A stretch of 64,000 nucleotides of DNA, from NCBI GenBank assembly GCA_023213315.1, contig JAKCPI010014226.1, positions 61,951 through 125,950 of the forward strand. The letters are read 5' to 3'. Positions 22,141 through 32,048 of the stretch are shown piece by piece. The position numbers and the translations under genes are program-made. Source of the DNA: Euborellia annulipes (lineage: Eukaryota > Arthropoda > Insecta > Dermaptera > Anisolabididae). The notes under the pieces are model-generated. The model saw only the letters and a list, made by a program, of their open reading frames with translations. It had not been told where the DNA came from and did no database searches. Every line of letters begins with the position of its first letter. Position 1 is the first letter of the stretch.

Positions 22141-22576
22141 ACGTCAGTTACACCTGCACTATTCCCTGGCAACTCCAGAGCACCTGATATTTGCAAAAAT
22201 ATACGACAACCATAGAAATAAACTCAAAGCTACACTTCCACCTACATTCATACAACTTCTGGAAAAAAAAAACCTAAACGTCATAAAAGCTCTTACAACA
22301 TTTATAATAGAAGCCCAAATCCAGTTTTAACAAGTCAGTATTTGATATTGATATCTCTTTTGCTATTGATGTTTTTCTTTCAGTGTTTTTATTCAAGAGT
22401 TTTGATCAATGTTGTTGCTATTATTATTATTTTATATTTGTATTGTATTTTTAGTAATGTTCTTTTAAAATGTTCCTTGTATATGTATATATATTTGATA
22501 TTCTTTTTGTTCTGTAAGAATTTGTACTGAGGGACTCCAATGGCCTCTGGCTAGCGGAGGATTAAATAAAAAAAAA
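22141..22576 (+). mobile_element. 5'-truncated LINE copy
   Basis: Flanked by the exact 14-bp TSD AAATAAGATCAGTA (22127-22140 and 22577-22590). Ends in an A-rich tail. Carries an open C-terminal ORF remnant, then about 240 bp of 3' UTR. Confidence 0.8.
22142..22330 (+). pseudogene. LINE ORF C-terminal 62 codons
   Basis: Open from the truncation point to TAA at 22328-22330: RQLHLHYSLATPEHLIFAK ... NLNVIKALTTFIIEAQIQF. 'TPEHLIF' resembles the 'ETPEHLLF..C' tail of non-LTR retrotransposon proteins, although the Cys residues are missing. Only the extreme C-terminus is present, so it is non-functional. Confidence 0.6.
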
Positions 22577-22611
22577 AAATAAGATCAGTAGGCCTACAAG
22601 GCCGTAAGATA

Positions 22612-22648
22612 AAAAAAATCTGGTGCAACCAGTCACATCAGATTTTTC
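22612..22648. repeat. Minimal family A hairpin
   Basis: AAAAATCTGGTGCAACC ... GTCACATCAGATTTTT: only the outer arms of the first family A hairpin, lacking the AACTTTC inner arms. Confidence 0.6.
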
Positions 22649-22864
22649 CAATATCGATAGAAAAACAAATTATAATTTTCGTAAGAATAAAATTCTCTTT
22701 TTATTTTTAGATGAATCCGTTTAGATCAAAGGGCCTAATAGCGATTGTCAATGATCCTTCCTCCTGCAATTGCTCATTCCTTAATCGAGTATTGATATAC
22801 TAAATTATGCTATTCCTCATTTGTATTGGCTTTTTTGCAATAAATAATACTCTCTCAGCAAAGG

Positions 22865-23220
22865 AGGGAATTTATGTGTATTGGTGTGTGTGTATCTGTC
22901 TTCTTTGCATTTGAGAACGAACAAACCTCGAGCCAATATCAGGGCGTAATTCAAACAAACGGATCCCACCCTCTCCTATCCTTAAGGATGGTTTGATCCA
23001 GGTTTGAATGAGCCTCGAGGCACTCCAACGGAGAGAAAAGGAGCTGAGATTATACGTCATCGATCATGCTCATTTAAGACGCGCCGTAGACTTCTATATT
23101 GCCCAAGAAAAAGAAGATGCCAAGGGAAGAAGTGGAGGGAGAGGAGGAGGGTGGGAGAGTGAGGGAAGAGGAAGAGGAGGTTGGTTTGAAGGGGGAAATT
23201 GAATTGTTCGGTTCTTCCCT
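22865..23220 (+). other. Possible single-copy segment with a short exon-like frame
   Basis: G+C-richer than its surroundings and free of window repeats. The frame 23008-23202 would encode 64 residues: MSLEALQRREKELRLYVIDH, then AHLRRAVDFYIAQEKEDAKG, then a Gly/Arg-rich tail. The first 40 residues look protein-like (amphipathic, charged). The rest reflects a purine-rich AGGGAGAGG tract. It could be a first coding exon or chance; GAAGAA|GTGGAG is one possible splice donor. I do not recognise a family. Confidence 0.25.
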
Positions 23221-23725
23221 GGCTCATCTTTCAGCTAGCTTTTGACGGAGACTTCAAATGAATAGCAAATAGATTATGGCATATTACTGTATTAGAAACT
23301 CGCTTCGTTCATTCCTTAAGGCTTGTAGAAATTAAAGAGAAGGGAGAAAAAAAAATTGGATGAAATTTCAATGATAAAAACTTAATCATAATATTAAGGA
23401 GGAGAGAATTTATAAATAAATGGTAACAAGTCAAGAGTTTATTATTTAATTAAATTTAAAATATCAATCGTAGGCTCTAGTTGAAACATTATATAAATTG
23501 AGAAAAAAAAAAAAAACACTAGGTTAATAAGTTTTAAAGATAATAAAAATTAATAGGTGGATATGGAAATTGATAAATAGAAGAAAAGAGCAGCGCCTGT
23601 TTATCCACTATATAGACCATTTATTTGATGATGCACTGCTGATGGGCGGCGTTCTGCAGCCCGAAATAAATGATAAACAGAACGCTGGTCTTCATGGTAG
23701 CATATATAATATAATAAATATTGCA
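23221..23725. other. AT-rich DNA, with a weak ribozyme-like block
   Basis: Near 23635-23690, CTGATGG, GGC...GCCC and CGAAATAAATGATAAA resemble a damaged PLE 3' end, but CTGATGG breaks the CTGANGA box. Otherwise no feature. Confidence 0.3.
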
Positions 23726-23729
23726 TATG

Positions 23730-23935
23730 CTCAGGGGTCCACATCTTGTGGGTACGTGGATGGCGACCACGAGGTACCCGAGCTGGGATTGGCAGTTCTT
23801 TTGCGCCTTCTATGTTTTCAACAGGCGTCAGTCCGTGCGACGGGCCGGCCTGTTATATTTCTTCCGGTCGCAAAAAAACCCATTCTGCCGGGAATAGGGC
23901 CAGGAAAGAAGAAAATATAATATTATTGATACATA
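23730..23935 (+). repeat. Repeat family E, copy 2
   Basis: CAGGGGTCCACATCTTGTGG and GTACGTGGATGGCGACCACG match the minus-strand copy at 19545-19695. The downstream part (GGTCGCAAAAAAACCC, GGGAATAGGGCCAGG) is only in this copy. Confidence 0.5.
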
Positions 23936-23980
23936 ATAATAATACATCAAGTGTTAAAAATATTAATTTTTATGTCTTTG

Positions 23981-24219
23981 AGAGCCCCGGGGCTTGGTGT
24001 AGGGGTTAGCGTTCTAACCTCGTATACCAAAAATCGCGGGTTCGGATCCCAGGCAGTCTGATGATTTTATTTAAGCCATGTGGATACCAAATGGCTTAAA
24101 TAAGAATGCCTGAATTTAAAACATACAAGTATCGTTTAAAGTCTTAAATGGCCTAAGTTGCCGAAAAGACTCTGTGAATGGGAGTGTGAATGAGAGAAAA
24201 GTGTGAGTGGTAAAAAAAA
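23981..24219 (+). mobile_element. SINE1 copy
   Basis: tRNA-like head with TTGGTGTAGGGGTTAGCG and B-box GGGTTCGGATCCC (24038-24050). Then comes the SINE1 body and GTGAATGGGAGTGTGAATG tail. Its poly-A merges with the family A copy that follows. Confidence 0.8.
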
Positions 24220-24326
24220 ATCTGGTGTTACTGGTCGCACCAGATTTTTTGTGTCGACATGTATTTAGTTTCCGACAATACAGAACATTCGATTTTCAAG
24301 GTGTACTATTTATAAGTATGGAGAAA

Positions 24327-24919
24327 GCCCCCGGGTTTGGCGTAGTAAGTAGCGCGCCTACCTCCTATACCAAACGTCGCGGGTTCGGACCCAGGCAGTC
24401 CGATGATTTTATTTAAGCCATTTGGATACCAGATGGCTTAAATAGAAATGCCTGAACCCACAATAGATTAATATATATTACAACGGTTATCGTCTAAAGT
24501 CTTATATGGCCTAAGTTGCCGAAAAGACTGCATGAATGTGTAGGCTCAAACAGACAGAACGCGAAATTCGCGTCGCTTGGCGTTTTTTCAACGCCGCGAA
24601 AGGGCGCGAAATGTTGTATAAGGCAAGACTGTATCATCCCCGTCACACAGGGGGCGAACTTACGCGGCGTAAACGCTCTCTTTCGCGCGACAGCTTTTTT
24701 CGAGTTGTACAAATTTACAACTCCTTCGCGCGAACAGGCGAACTATCATCAAGATGAGTGATGTTAATGAAAAATATACATATACACAATACCGGATCGT
24801 ACGCCCAGAACGCTGCCTGTGTGGCTTAGCAAAAACGCCTTTCGTCGCGAAATGCGCGCGTAGCCTGAGCGTCGCGAATTTCGCGTTCTGTCTGTTTGAG
24901 CCTTGTGTGTGAATGTGAG
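24327..24919 (+). mobile_element. SINE1 inserted in family A, itself containing a MITE
   Basis: The exact 13-bp TSD AAGTATGGAGAAA lies at 24314-24326 and 24920-24932. The SINE has the GGTTCGGACCC B-box. It is interrupted in its GTGTGAATG tail by the MITE at 24543-24902. Confidence 0.85.
24543..24902. mobile_element. CpG-rich MITE with GGCTCAAACAGACAG ends
   Basis: Terminal inverted repeats of about 34 bp: GGCTCAAACAGACAGAACGC at the left, mirrored by GCGTTCTGTCTGTTTGAGCC at the right. The interior is rich in CGCG words and far less AT-rich than its host SINE. No clear TSD was seen. The superfamily is unassigned. Confidence 0.75.
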
Positions 24920-25425
24920 AAGTATGGAGAAATATTTATATTTTGTTACCATGGCAACCATTTCTCCTATCTTTTCTATGGAGTACAAGAGTAAAGTGGT
25001 CTTCAGAAGAGTTCAATCACAAAATGAGAATATACAATTTATTGAAAATCTAAAAAATAAATTTTGAATTTAAAAAAAAATCGTTGGAGCAAATTTAGAG
25101 AAAATCGAAAAAAAAAAACTGAAAAAGTGCATCAGTAAAGTACTAGTACTCTTTGGCCGATTTTGTTCAAAAGCTTCGTGTCACGTCTCATGGGGTACCT
25201 AACTTAAATATAAATTTTCAACCTCCTAGCTCTTTTCGTTCTTGACATATTTTGTTCACAGACAGACAGACTATGTCGCGAAAACTACTTTTTTGGATTC
25301 AGGGGACCTCAAAACGTGAAGATCCATCAAAATCTCGACATCGAATTTTTGACATGAATCCAATACTTTCTCTCTCTATATATTAACATATATATAGAGG
25401 TAAGAGAAAGTAAAAATGTCGTTGA

Positions 25426-25579
25426 GAGAAGTGGCTGTCGAACGATTAGATAAATAAAAGGAGAGGATAGCTCCTATCGAATGAAAATCCCAATAAAAGA
25501 AAACGTTTCGCCTTTAATGAAATAACGCCATCATCAGTTATTATGACGTGTTTAAATAATAATATTTATATTAACAGTA
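25426..25579 (-). mobile_element. Older PLE 3' end, left outer fragment
   Basis: Minus strand: CTGATGATGGCG ... GGCGAAACGTTTTC, then CAATAAAAGAAA context, and near 25430 CGACAGCCACTTCTC, the conserved PLE tail. It is related to, but distinct from, the PLE immediately to the right. A diverged counterpart in the opposite orientation lies at about 29951-30180. Confidence 0.6.
25496..25545 (-). ncRNA. Small hammerhead-like motif of the outer PLE
   Basis: CTGATGA, GGCG...(A)GGC stem II, GAAAC-GTT without stem III. Helix I is only weakly supported. Confidence 0.5.
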
Positions 25580-25645
25580 TTTGATAATAGAATGTTGAAG
25601 GAAGAGAGGATGTCAGCCAAAAAAGGAGCCTCTATCGAATAAAAA

Positions 25646-25703
25646 TCTCCAATCAGAAAACGTTTCGGGTTTAATTAGATAAAACCATCATCAGTTCTTT
25701 AGA
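25646..25703 (-). ncRNA. Small hammerhead ribozyme of the PLE, left copy
   Basis: Mirror of 29788-29845. Same core, stem II and helix I on the minus strand. Confidence 0.72.
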
Positions 25704-26152
25704 GCTGAAATGAGCATAAATAATAATTGTAATACAACAACATAAAAAATTTTTTTAAATTATAAAAACATCAGATCTTACATTATTGGCAATCTCAAGA
25801 TGCACACCATTGAGATGCAGATAGAGTTGTTATATATAAACATATACAAAATTATATAAAAAATACAAAATTTGCATATTAGTTGTGTGATGCTCATTAG
25901 TCAACACGGCCAAGTCTCAAATGTATATAAAATTTAATTATCAAATACAGTTATTATATGATAAATACTGGGGAAGCAATGAACCCTCAGTACATTGACC
26001 CAAAATACATCTTAATAAAAACGAAATCTCACAAAAGCGTGCCTTTGACCTATTTGAAAACATATTATTTATTTGCAAATGACAATTTTATAAATTAATT
26101 TATAATATATTTTCAAATTACAAATAAAGTTATAAACAATTTTTTATAATAT

Positions 26153-27837
26153 TTACATCTGGGCGTCTACATTATTTAAGATGGACAAATATACATTACT
26201 AAGGCCAATACAGTCAGTCTGATAGTTTAGTGCCCTATGTCCATATGTTTTTATAAAACATTTTTCTGCTACCAGACGTTTATATGTGTTGTCCACCTTC
26301 ATCAGAATGACTGCGTTGTCAAAATCAAATCCATGCATAAATTCAATCGCATGAGAACTCAGAGCTGTCGATGTTTTAATATTTTTTATACTCAATTCAT
26401 GTTCCCTTTTTCGCAACGAAAACATGCGAGATGTTTGCCCCACATAAACCTTAGTGGGATTGGGGCAGCCAAGGCAACGAATTAAGTATATTACGTTATG
26501 TTGTTCATGGGGAGGGACTACATCCTTATTATTATATAAAAAGGAAATACTGCCTCTGGATGATAAAGCCGTACGGACATTATGCAGCTTGAATATTTTT
26601 TGAATTTTCTCCGACAGCCCTGGCACATAGAAAAGAGAAAAGAATGGCGAATCATTGCTAACAGACACAGAGGTGGTGGGGGGTGCTAGCCGCTCATTCT
26701 TCTTTTGATTAAAATTTTTGATTGCCGAATTAATAACATGCACTGGATAAGAGTTGGACAACGCCGCCCTTCTAAAAACATCAATATTTCTCACAATATA
26801 AGACTCGTCACAAAGAGAATGGATCCGTCTTAAAAAATAATACAAGGTGTTAATTTTATATATAAATGGACATTGTGAGAAATAATTGATAAATCTGCCA
26901 CTGTCAGTTGGCTTGACATAAAGGTCAAATGAAAGGGAGCCACCAGGATTTTTAATGATCAAAAGGTCGAGAAACGATATTTTACTGTCCATTTCAATTT
27001 CATAGGTAAAATTCAGATCTGGATGAAAGTTGTTAAATTTGTCCAAGATCGTGTTTATTTGATTTTGTGGTACAATTGCAATAGAATCATCCACATATTG
27101 CAGGTAAACCAGTAAGTTGAGAGGCTTTACAGTAGAATAATAAAATTTTCTAATTACAATTTCAGCGGCTATTGGGCTGAGAGAGCCACCCATTGGCAAA
27201 CCTTTCAATTGCAAATAAATAACACCGTTGAAAGAGAAATAATTGTGATGTAGACAAAAGCCCAAGGCCTCTTTAAATCTACTCAGTCCAAAGGTGGTAT
27301 AAACGCTAATGTCATCCCAATACTCATCCACGCAACGCATGAAAAGGTCCAGAGGGACGGCTGTGAACAGGGACTGGATATCAAAAGATACGAGAACGTG
27401 ATCATTGGGAACGATCACATCTCTCAATATATCCTTAGCCATTCTAGAATTAGAGACCTTAAATTCGTCATCGGTGGTAATATTTTTAAGAATATCAGCC
27501 ATGTATCTAGACAATTTCGCATTGCTATAATTAATAGTGGAGACGACGGGGCGGTATGGATGATCAGGGGCTGTTCCTTTATGGGTTTTAATTAAGCCAT
27601 AAAGTCTAGCCATGTTGGACTGTTTGGGCCTAAGTTTATTATAAACACGTTCATCGACCAGTTGTTCATTGTGGCATTTTTTAAGGAACAAGTTAATTCC
27701 ATTGTCAAGTTTTTTGATCGGGTTGTTAGTGATCACCTTATATGTATCGCCTCCGCAAGAAGAGACAACATGTTTTGATTGTAGGAACTTGGGGTGGTAA
27801 TTACCGTCATTTTTTTTTTGTCTTTGATGTTGTTTTT

Positions 27838-27871
<34 letters not shown>

Positions 27872-27880
27872 CCCTTCCAC
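26153..27880 (-). CDS. PLE reverse transcriptase with GIY-YIG endonuclease
   Basis: 575 residues that copy RNA into DNA and nick the target. The finger region has ARLYGLIKTHK (91-101) and YRPVVS (109-114). RT motif A is SFDIQSLFTAVP (165-176), motif B KGLPMGGSLSPIAAE (226-240), and motif C the catalytic YVDD (262-265). FLDLLI follows at 303-308. The C-terminal endonuclease has VIYLIRC (463-469), VYVGQT (478-483), Arg in SLRKREHE (488-495) and the expected catalytic Glu539 in VAEKCF. This combination is diagnostic of endonuclease-bearing PLEs. The N-terminus is damaged: codons after the listed Met run into a Lys stretch from a poly-A tract (27840-27871), and upstream residues lie in another frame. 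So this is a nearly intact but 5'-defective ORF. Confidence 0.9.
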
Positions 27881-27998
27881 TTGACAATGGAATTAACTGT
27901 ATCCTTAAAAGAAACAATGACACAGCTGGCAGTCGATGTACGTGTTTATAATAGAACTTAGACTGCGCTGATCCAACTCCATAGCCGTCATCATCCAC
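27807..27998 (-). pseudogene. Possible upstream fragment of the PLE ORF, out of frame
   Basis: A 63-codon minus-strand frame (MDDDGYGVGSAQSKFYYKHV, then HRLPAVSLFLLRIQLIPL) enters the same poly-A tract in a different phase from the main ORF. It may be the original N-terminal side, shifted by length change in the A run, or unrelated joint sequence. The conserved PLE N-terminal motifs are not visible. Confidence 0.3.
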
Positions 27999-28067
27999 TA
28001 TTAGTATAGCAAATGCGAAGTAATCTAGATATATGGCGATGATGCTAAAAAAACGGCTAAGGATATA

Positions 28068-29339
28068 TTGAGAGATGTGATCGTTCCCAGTGATCCGTTC
28101 TCATATCTTTTGATATCCAGTCCCAGTTCACAGCCGTCCCTCTGGACCTTTCCTGGGGTGGGGGGGGGGGATTGGGATGACATTAGCGTTTATACCACCT
28201 TTGGACTGAGTAGATTTAAAGAGGCCTTGGGCTTTTGTCTACATCACAATTATTTCTCTTTCAACGGTGTTATTTATTTGCAATTGAAAGGTTTGCCAAT
28301 GGGTGGCTCTCTCAGCCCAATAGCCGCTGAAATTGTAATTAGAAAATTTTATTATTCTACTGTAAAGCCTCTCAACTTACTGGTTTACCTTCAATATGTG
28401 GATGATTCTATTGCAATTGTACCACAAAATCAAATAAACACGATCTTGGACAAATTTAACAACTTTCATCCAGATCTGAATTTTACCTATGAAATTGAAA
28501 TGGACAGTAAAATATCGTTTCTCGACCTTTTGATCATTAAAAATCCTGGTGGCTCGCTTTCATTTGACCTTTATGTCAAGCCAACTGACAGTGGCAGATT
28601 TATCAATTATTTCTCACAATGTCCATTTATATATAAAATTAACACCTTGTATTATTTTTTAAGACGGATCCATTCTCTTTGTGACGAGTCTTATATTGTG
28701 AGAAATATTGATGTTTTTAGAAGGGCGGCGTTGTCCAACTCTTATCCAGTGCATGTTATTAATTCGGCAATCAAAAATTTTAATCAAAAGAAGAATGAGC
28801 GGCTAGCACCCCCCACCACCTCTGTGCCTGTTAGCAATGATTCGCCATTCTTTTCTCTTTTCTATGTGCCAGGGCTGTCGGAGAAAATTCAAAAAATATT
28901 CAAGCTGCATAATGTCCGTACGGCTTTATCATCCAGAGGCAGTATTTCCTTTTTATATAATAATAAGGATGTAGTCCCTCCCCATGAACAACATAACGTA
29001 ATATACTTAATTCGTTGCCTTGGCTGCCCCAATCCCACTAAGGTTTATGTGGGGCAAACATCTCGCATGTTTTCGTTGCGAAAAAGGGAACATGAATTGA
29101 GTATAAAAAATATTAAAACATCGACAGCTCTGAGTTCTCATGCGATTGAATTTATGCATGGATTTGATTTTGACAACGCAGTCATTCTGATGAAGGTGGA
29201 CAACACATATAAACGTCTGGTAGCAGAAAAATGTTTTATAAAAACATATGGACATAGGGCACTAAACTATCAGACTGACTGTATTGGCCTTAGTAATGTA
29301 TATTTGTCCATCTTAAATAATGTAGACGCCCAGATGTAA
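28068..29339 (+). pseudogene. PLE RT/GIY-YIG ORF, truncated inverted copy
   Basis: 423 codons. Residues 36-423 match residues 188-575 of the minus-strand protein with a single visible difference (Ser406 versus Pro254). Motif B, YVDD and the endonuclease are therefore intact. The first 35 residues come from shifted frames: indels around 28100-28170, including a G run, destroy motif A and its catalytic Asp. The fingers region is missing altogether. It cannot encode an active polymerase. Confidence 0.88.
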
Positions 29340-29787
29340 ATATTATAAAAAATTGTTTATAACTTTATTTGTAATTTGAAAATATATTATAAATTAATTT
29401 ATAAAATTGTCATTTGCAAATAAATAATATGTTTTCAAATAGGTCAAAGGCACGCTTTTGTGAGATTTCGTTTTTATTAAGATGTATTTTGGGTCAATGT
29501 ACTGAGGGTTCATTGCTTCCCCAGTATTTATCATATAATAACTGTATTTGATAATTAAATTTTATATACATTTGAGACTTGGCCGTGTTGACTAATGAGC
29601 ATCACACAACTAATATGCAAATTTTGTATTTTTTATATAATTTTGTATATGTTTATATATAACAACTCTATCTGCATCTCAATGGTGTGCATCTTGAGAT
29701 TGCCAATAATGTAAGATCTGATGTTTTTTATAATTTAAAAAATTTTTTATGTTGTTGTATTACAATTATTATTTATGCTCATTTCAG

Positions 29788-29845
29788 CTCTAAAGAACTG
29801 ATGATGGTTTTATCTAATTAAACCCGAAACGTTTTCTGATTGGAG
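29788..29845 (+). ncRNA. Small hammerhead ribozyme of the PLE, right copy
   Basis: Order: CTC, AGAA, CTGATGA, T-GGTTT-loop-AAACC-C, GAAAC, GTT, TTCT, GAG. Helix I is AGAA/TTCT with an internal loop and an outer CTC/GAG; helix II is GGTTT/AAACC. Stem III is absent. It lies in the 3' UTR, about 450 bp after the stop codon, as known for PLE hammerheads. Confidence 0.75.
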
Positions 29846-29950
29846 ATTTTTATTCGATAGAGGCTCCTTTTTTGGCTGACATCCTCTCTTCCTTCATCAT
29901 TCTAATTGCTGAACAGCCACTTCTATTATCAACATCTTTGATAATAAAAT

Positions 29951-30180
29951 TTTATTTGAGTCTTGGCGATATACAGTAGATTGACGAGTATACAAGAACT
30001 TATGTACGGTACATATTTTATGTGTAGATAATTTTGTACATTTATAATTATTATAATTTTTATTTGTGTGCGTTTCAGCTCATAAGAACTAAGGGGTTAA
30101 TTAATTAGACCCAAAACGTTTTTTTTTTTTTATTGGGATTTTCATTGAATAGTTTGGCTGAGTTCCTCTACTTTCAATTA
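29951..30180 (+). mobile_element. Older PLE 3' end, right outer fragment
   Basis: Contains AGCTCATAAGAACTAAGGGG, GACCCAAAACGTTTT, TATTGGGATTTTCATTGAAT and TTTGGCTGAGTTCCTC, a decayed version of the PLE terminus. The ribozyme boxes are mutated (CTAAGGG, AAAACG). Confidence 0.5.
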
Positions 30181-31679
30181 ATTTTTAATGAATCTTTGAA
30201 ACTTAGAACCTAGTTTTATAGTTTTATTCATGTCTTAATTATTTTAATCTTTTAAGTGTTTAGGCTGGAATGCCGGTTAGAAATGAATTTATTGAGATTG
30301 TTACTTAACGTTCATCAGTCAATTGGGTTAGGGTTCCTTTGTATAGGAAATTCACCCCAACGCTCTGTTTATAATACCTGTAAGATGTGATTTTTTGAAA
30401 CACGTCTCCTCTTCTTTTTCTCCTTTTTCTGGTATAATCAAGTTTAAGCAAGCCTGAGGAGATGAGAGTTTCATTTTATGATTCGTAATAATCAAGACGG
30501 CGAATGTCTCTCTCTTCTCTCTCTCTCTCTTCTATTGGTTTCGGATTTGCCGTCAGATTCAGAGCCAAGCACTCGAGGCAATGAAACACAAACGCCACAT
30601 ACGTATATGGAGTTATACATACTCACACAAAAGAGATAAACATTTCAATGCAAATTAGCAAGGCTGACTAACGCTTTTCTCAAATTTGCAGCTAGACATC
30701 AAGAGGTTAAATTAACTCATTTTCAACGTTTCGGATTTATTTTATGATAGAGGAAAATTCACAGAGAATTTTTAAATATTCAAATAATAAGAGAGAAGAA
30801 TTTTAAAAAAATGTTCTTGACAGCATTTTTACTTTTTTTTTATTTTTTATTATTAAACTTAACGATTTTACCTCACTTTTGTGAAACAAAATTAGTTCCT
30901 GTTTATTCACTTTTAATATAAAAGATTTATTAATTAGAAGAAGAATAGCTTTTCATTAAGGGTCCTTATTAAAATCTTTTATAATAGTAATAATAAGCGA
31001 ACTGCTGAGTAAAAAAAAAAAAAAAAAAAAAAAAAACGCATAGTAAAAGTTTTACTGTTAAAATCATTTCAATTGTCTACCCCCTATGATTATTCCAAGT
31101 TATTCCACTTCTATGAATTGAGCTTCGAAACTAGGTTGACACAAGTTTCTATAATGGGATGTTTTTTTCTAGAATAATTCGAAAACAACTAATTAAAAAA
31201 AAAAGCAAGAAATTCAGCTTAAAATTATATTTTGGAGCATTTGTAAGACTTTCTTGAATATCAAATTTGCAGTTTATGTTCGGCCATAGATAAAAGATAA
31301 TTCGAGGACAATTGAAATCGCAGAGAGTGGGCTCGGGAAATCTCACGATTATAAAAATCAAGCTTTAATTGGAAAATCGTCAATATCTGCATTCTGTCTA
31401 GAATTGATGACTCGCTGTGTGACTTCGTATGACGACGACAGCGCTTTGAAAGTGCACTCTGGGGTATTTCGAAAGGACATTTGTAATACTGCCAGTAGTG
31501 AAAGTGAATATCGGAACGCATCCATAATGATAGTCTAAAACCACCCCCGGAAAATTTTCCACCCATTAAAAGAAACTCCAAGAAAATCCAGTCCAGTACT
31601 TTCGGAATCTATGCGAGACAGACTTTGTCTTTTATATAATAGTATAGATAGATATATGAAAAATAAATAAATATTGTTA
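30181..31679. other. No gene recognised; low-complexity tracts
   Basis: (CT)n at about 30508-30533, poly-A of about 26 at 31011-31036, AT-rich elsewhere. The patch 31390-31620 is less AT-rich but has no convincing ORF or repeat match. Confidence 0.45.
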
Positions 31680-31751
31680 TATAATGGATTGGAAGAGAGC
31701 AAGTACAGGTGCAGCAAATAAAGAGAGCCTTTGGATGCCAAAAGCCGAAGG

Positions 31752-31793
31752 GGAGACGCTTCGGACAAAATTTTATTTGTCCATCCAGAGTCC
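31752..31793 (-). ncRNA. Decayed hammerhead motif, P6 left arm
   Basis: GGA before the core, CTCTGGATGGAC in place of CTGANGATGGAC, stem II GGAC/GTCC, then GAAGC-GTC and TCC. GGA/TCC suggests the former helix I. Confidence 0.35.
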
Positions 31794-31965
31794 TTGTTGG
31801 CCTATAAACTAATTAGGCACAAGTTGTGATTGTTGTTGTGGCACGAATTTGTGCACATGTATATTTTTTTAATAAAAACAGGCGAATGTCAATGTTTCGT
31901 GAGAGTCTATAAGAAAATCAAATCATTCGTGCCGCAACAACGATGACAACTTTATAAGCCTACAA

Positions 31966-32006
31966 GGACTGAGGATGGACGAATAAAATTTTTTTCCGAA
32001 AGCACC
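31966..32006 (+). ncRNA. Decayed hammerhead motif, P6 right arm
   Basis: AGGA, CTGAGGA, TGGAC...TTCC, GAAAGCACC. Both catalytic boxes are present but GAAAC-GTH has mutated to GAAAG-CAC. Confidence 0.35.
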
Positions 32007-32048
32007 TTTTGGGCATTTGGCATCCAAAGGCTCTCTTTATTTGCTGCC

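Larger units (their letters stand above)
24219..25415 (+). repeat. Family A copy interrupted by SINE1
   Basis: The shortened first hairpin (24219-24253, inner arms missing) is followed by GTGTCGACATGTATTTAG. The body resumes after the SINE at 24920 and runs to the terminal hairpin ending in GGTAAGAGAAAGTAAAA (25415). Confidence 0.85.
25594..29936. mobile_element. Penelope-like element, inverted dimer
   Basis: Two PLE copies lie in opposite orientation with their 3' ends outward: minus copy 25594 to about 27880, and plus copy about 28053-29936. Flanks TTTGATAATAGAAT (25580-25593) and TTTGATAATAAAAT (29937-29950) form a 14-bp TSD with one mismatch. The right end has about 38 bases beyond the palindrome, including CAGCCACTTC. 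The arms are almost identical, including 3' UTRs and ribozymes, which points to one insertion event (template jumping) or later homogenisation. The central joint (about 27840-28052) holds a long poly-T/poly-A tract and sequence unique to the minus copy. Confidence 0.85.

Noticed and set aside
23570..23920. 116-codon open frame on the plus strand
   Set aside because: It runs through AT-rich DNA into repeat family E, whose other copy is on the opposite strand and not open in the same way; no motif or signal.
23981..24060. tRNA gene candidates (also at 10430, 24330, 40850, 50320, 50900)
   Set aside because: A-box and B-box resemblances are present, but the same sequence recurs with a constant SINE body, tail and TSDs. 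They are SINE heads.
26237..26485. 82-codon frame opposite the PLE ORF, and its identical mirror at 29007-29255
   Set aside because: Antisense shadow of the conserved GIY-YIG coding sequence; its duplication only reflects the inverted PLE arms.
30300..30345. Minus-strand CTGATGA near 30330 as another ribozyme
   Set aside because: No stem II or GAAA box follows at the required distance.
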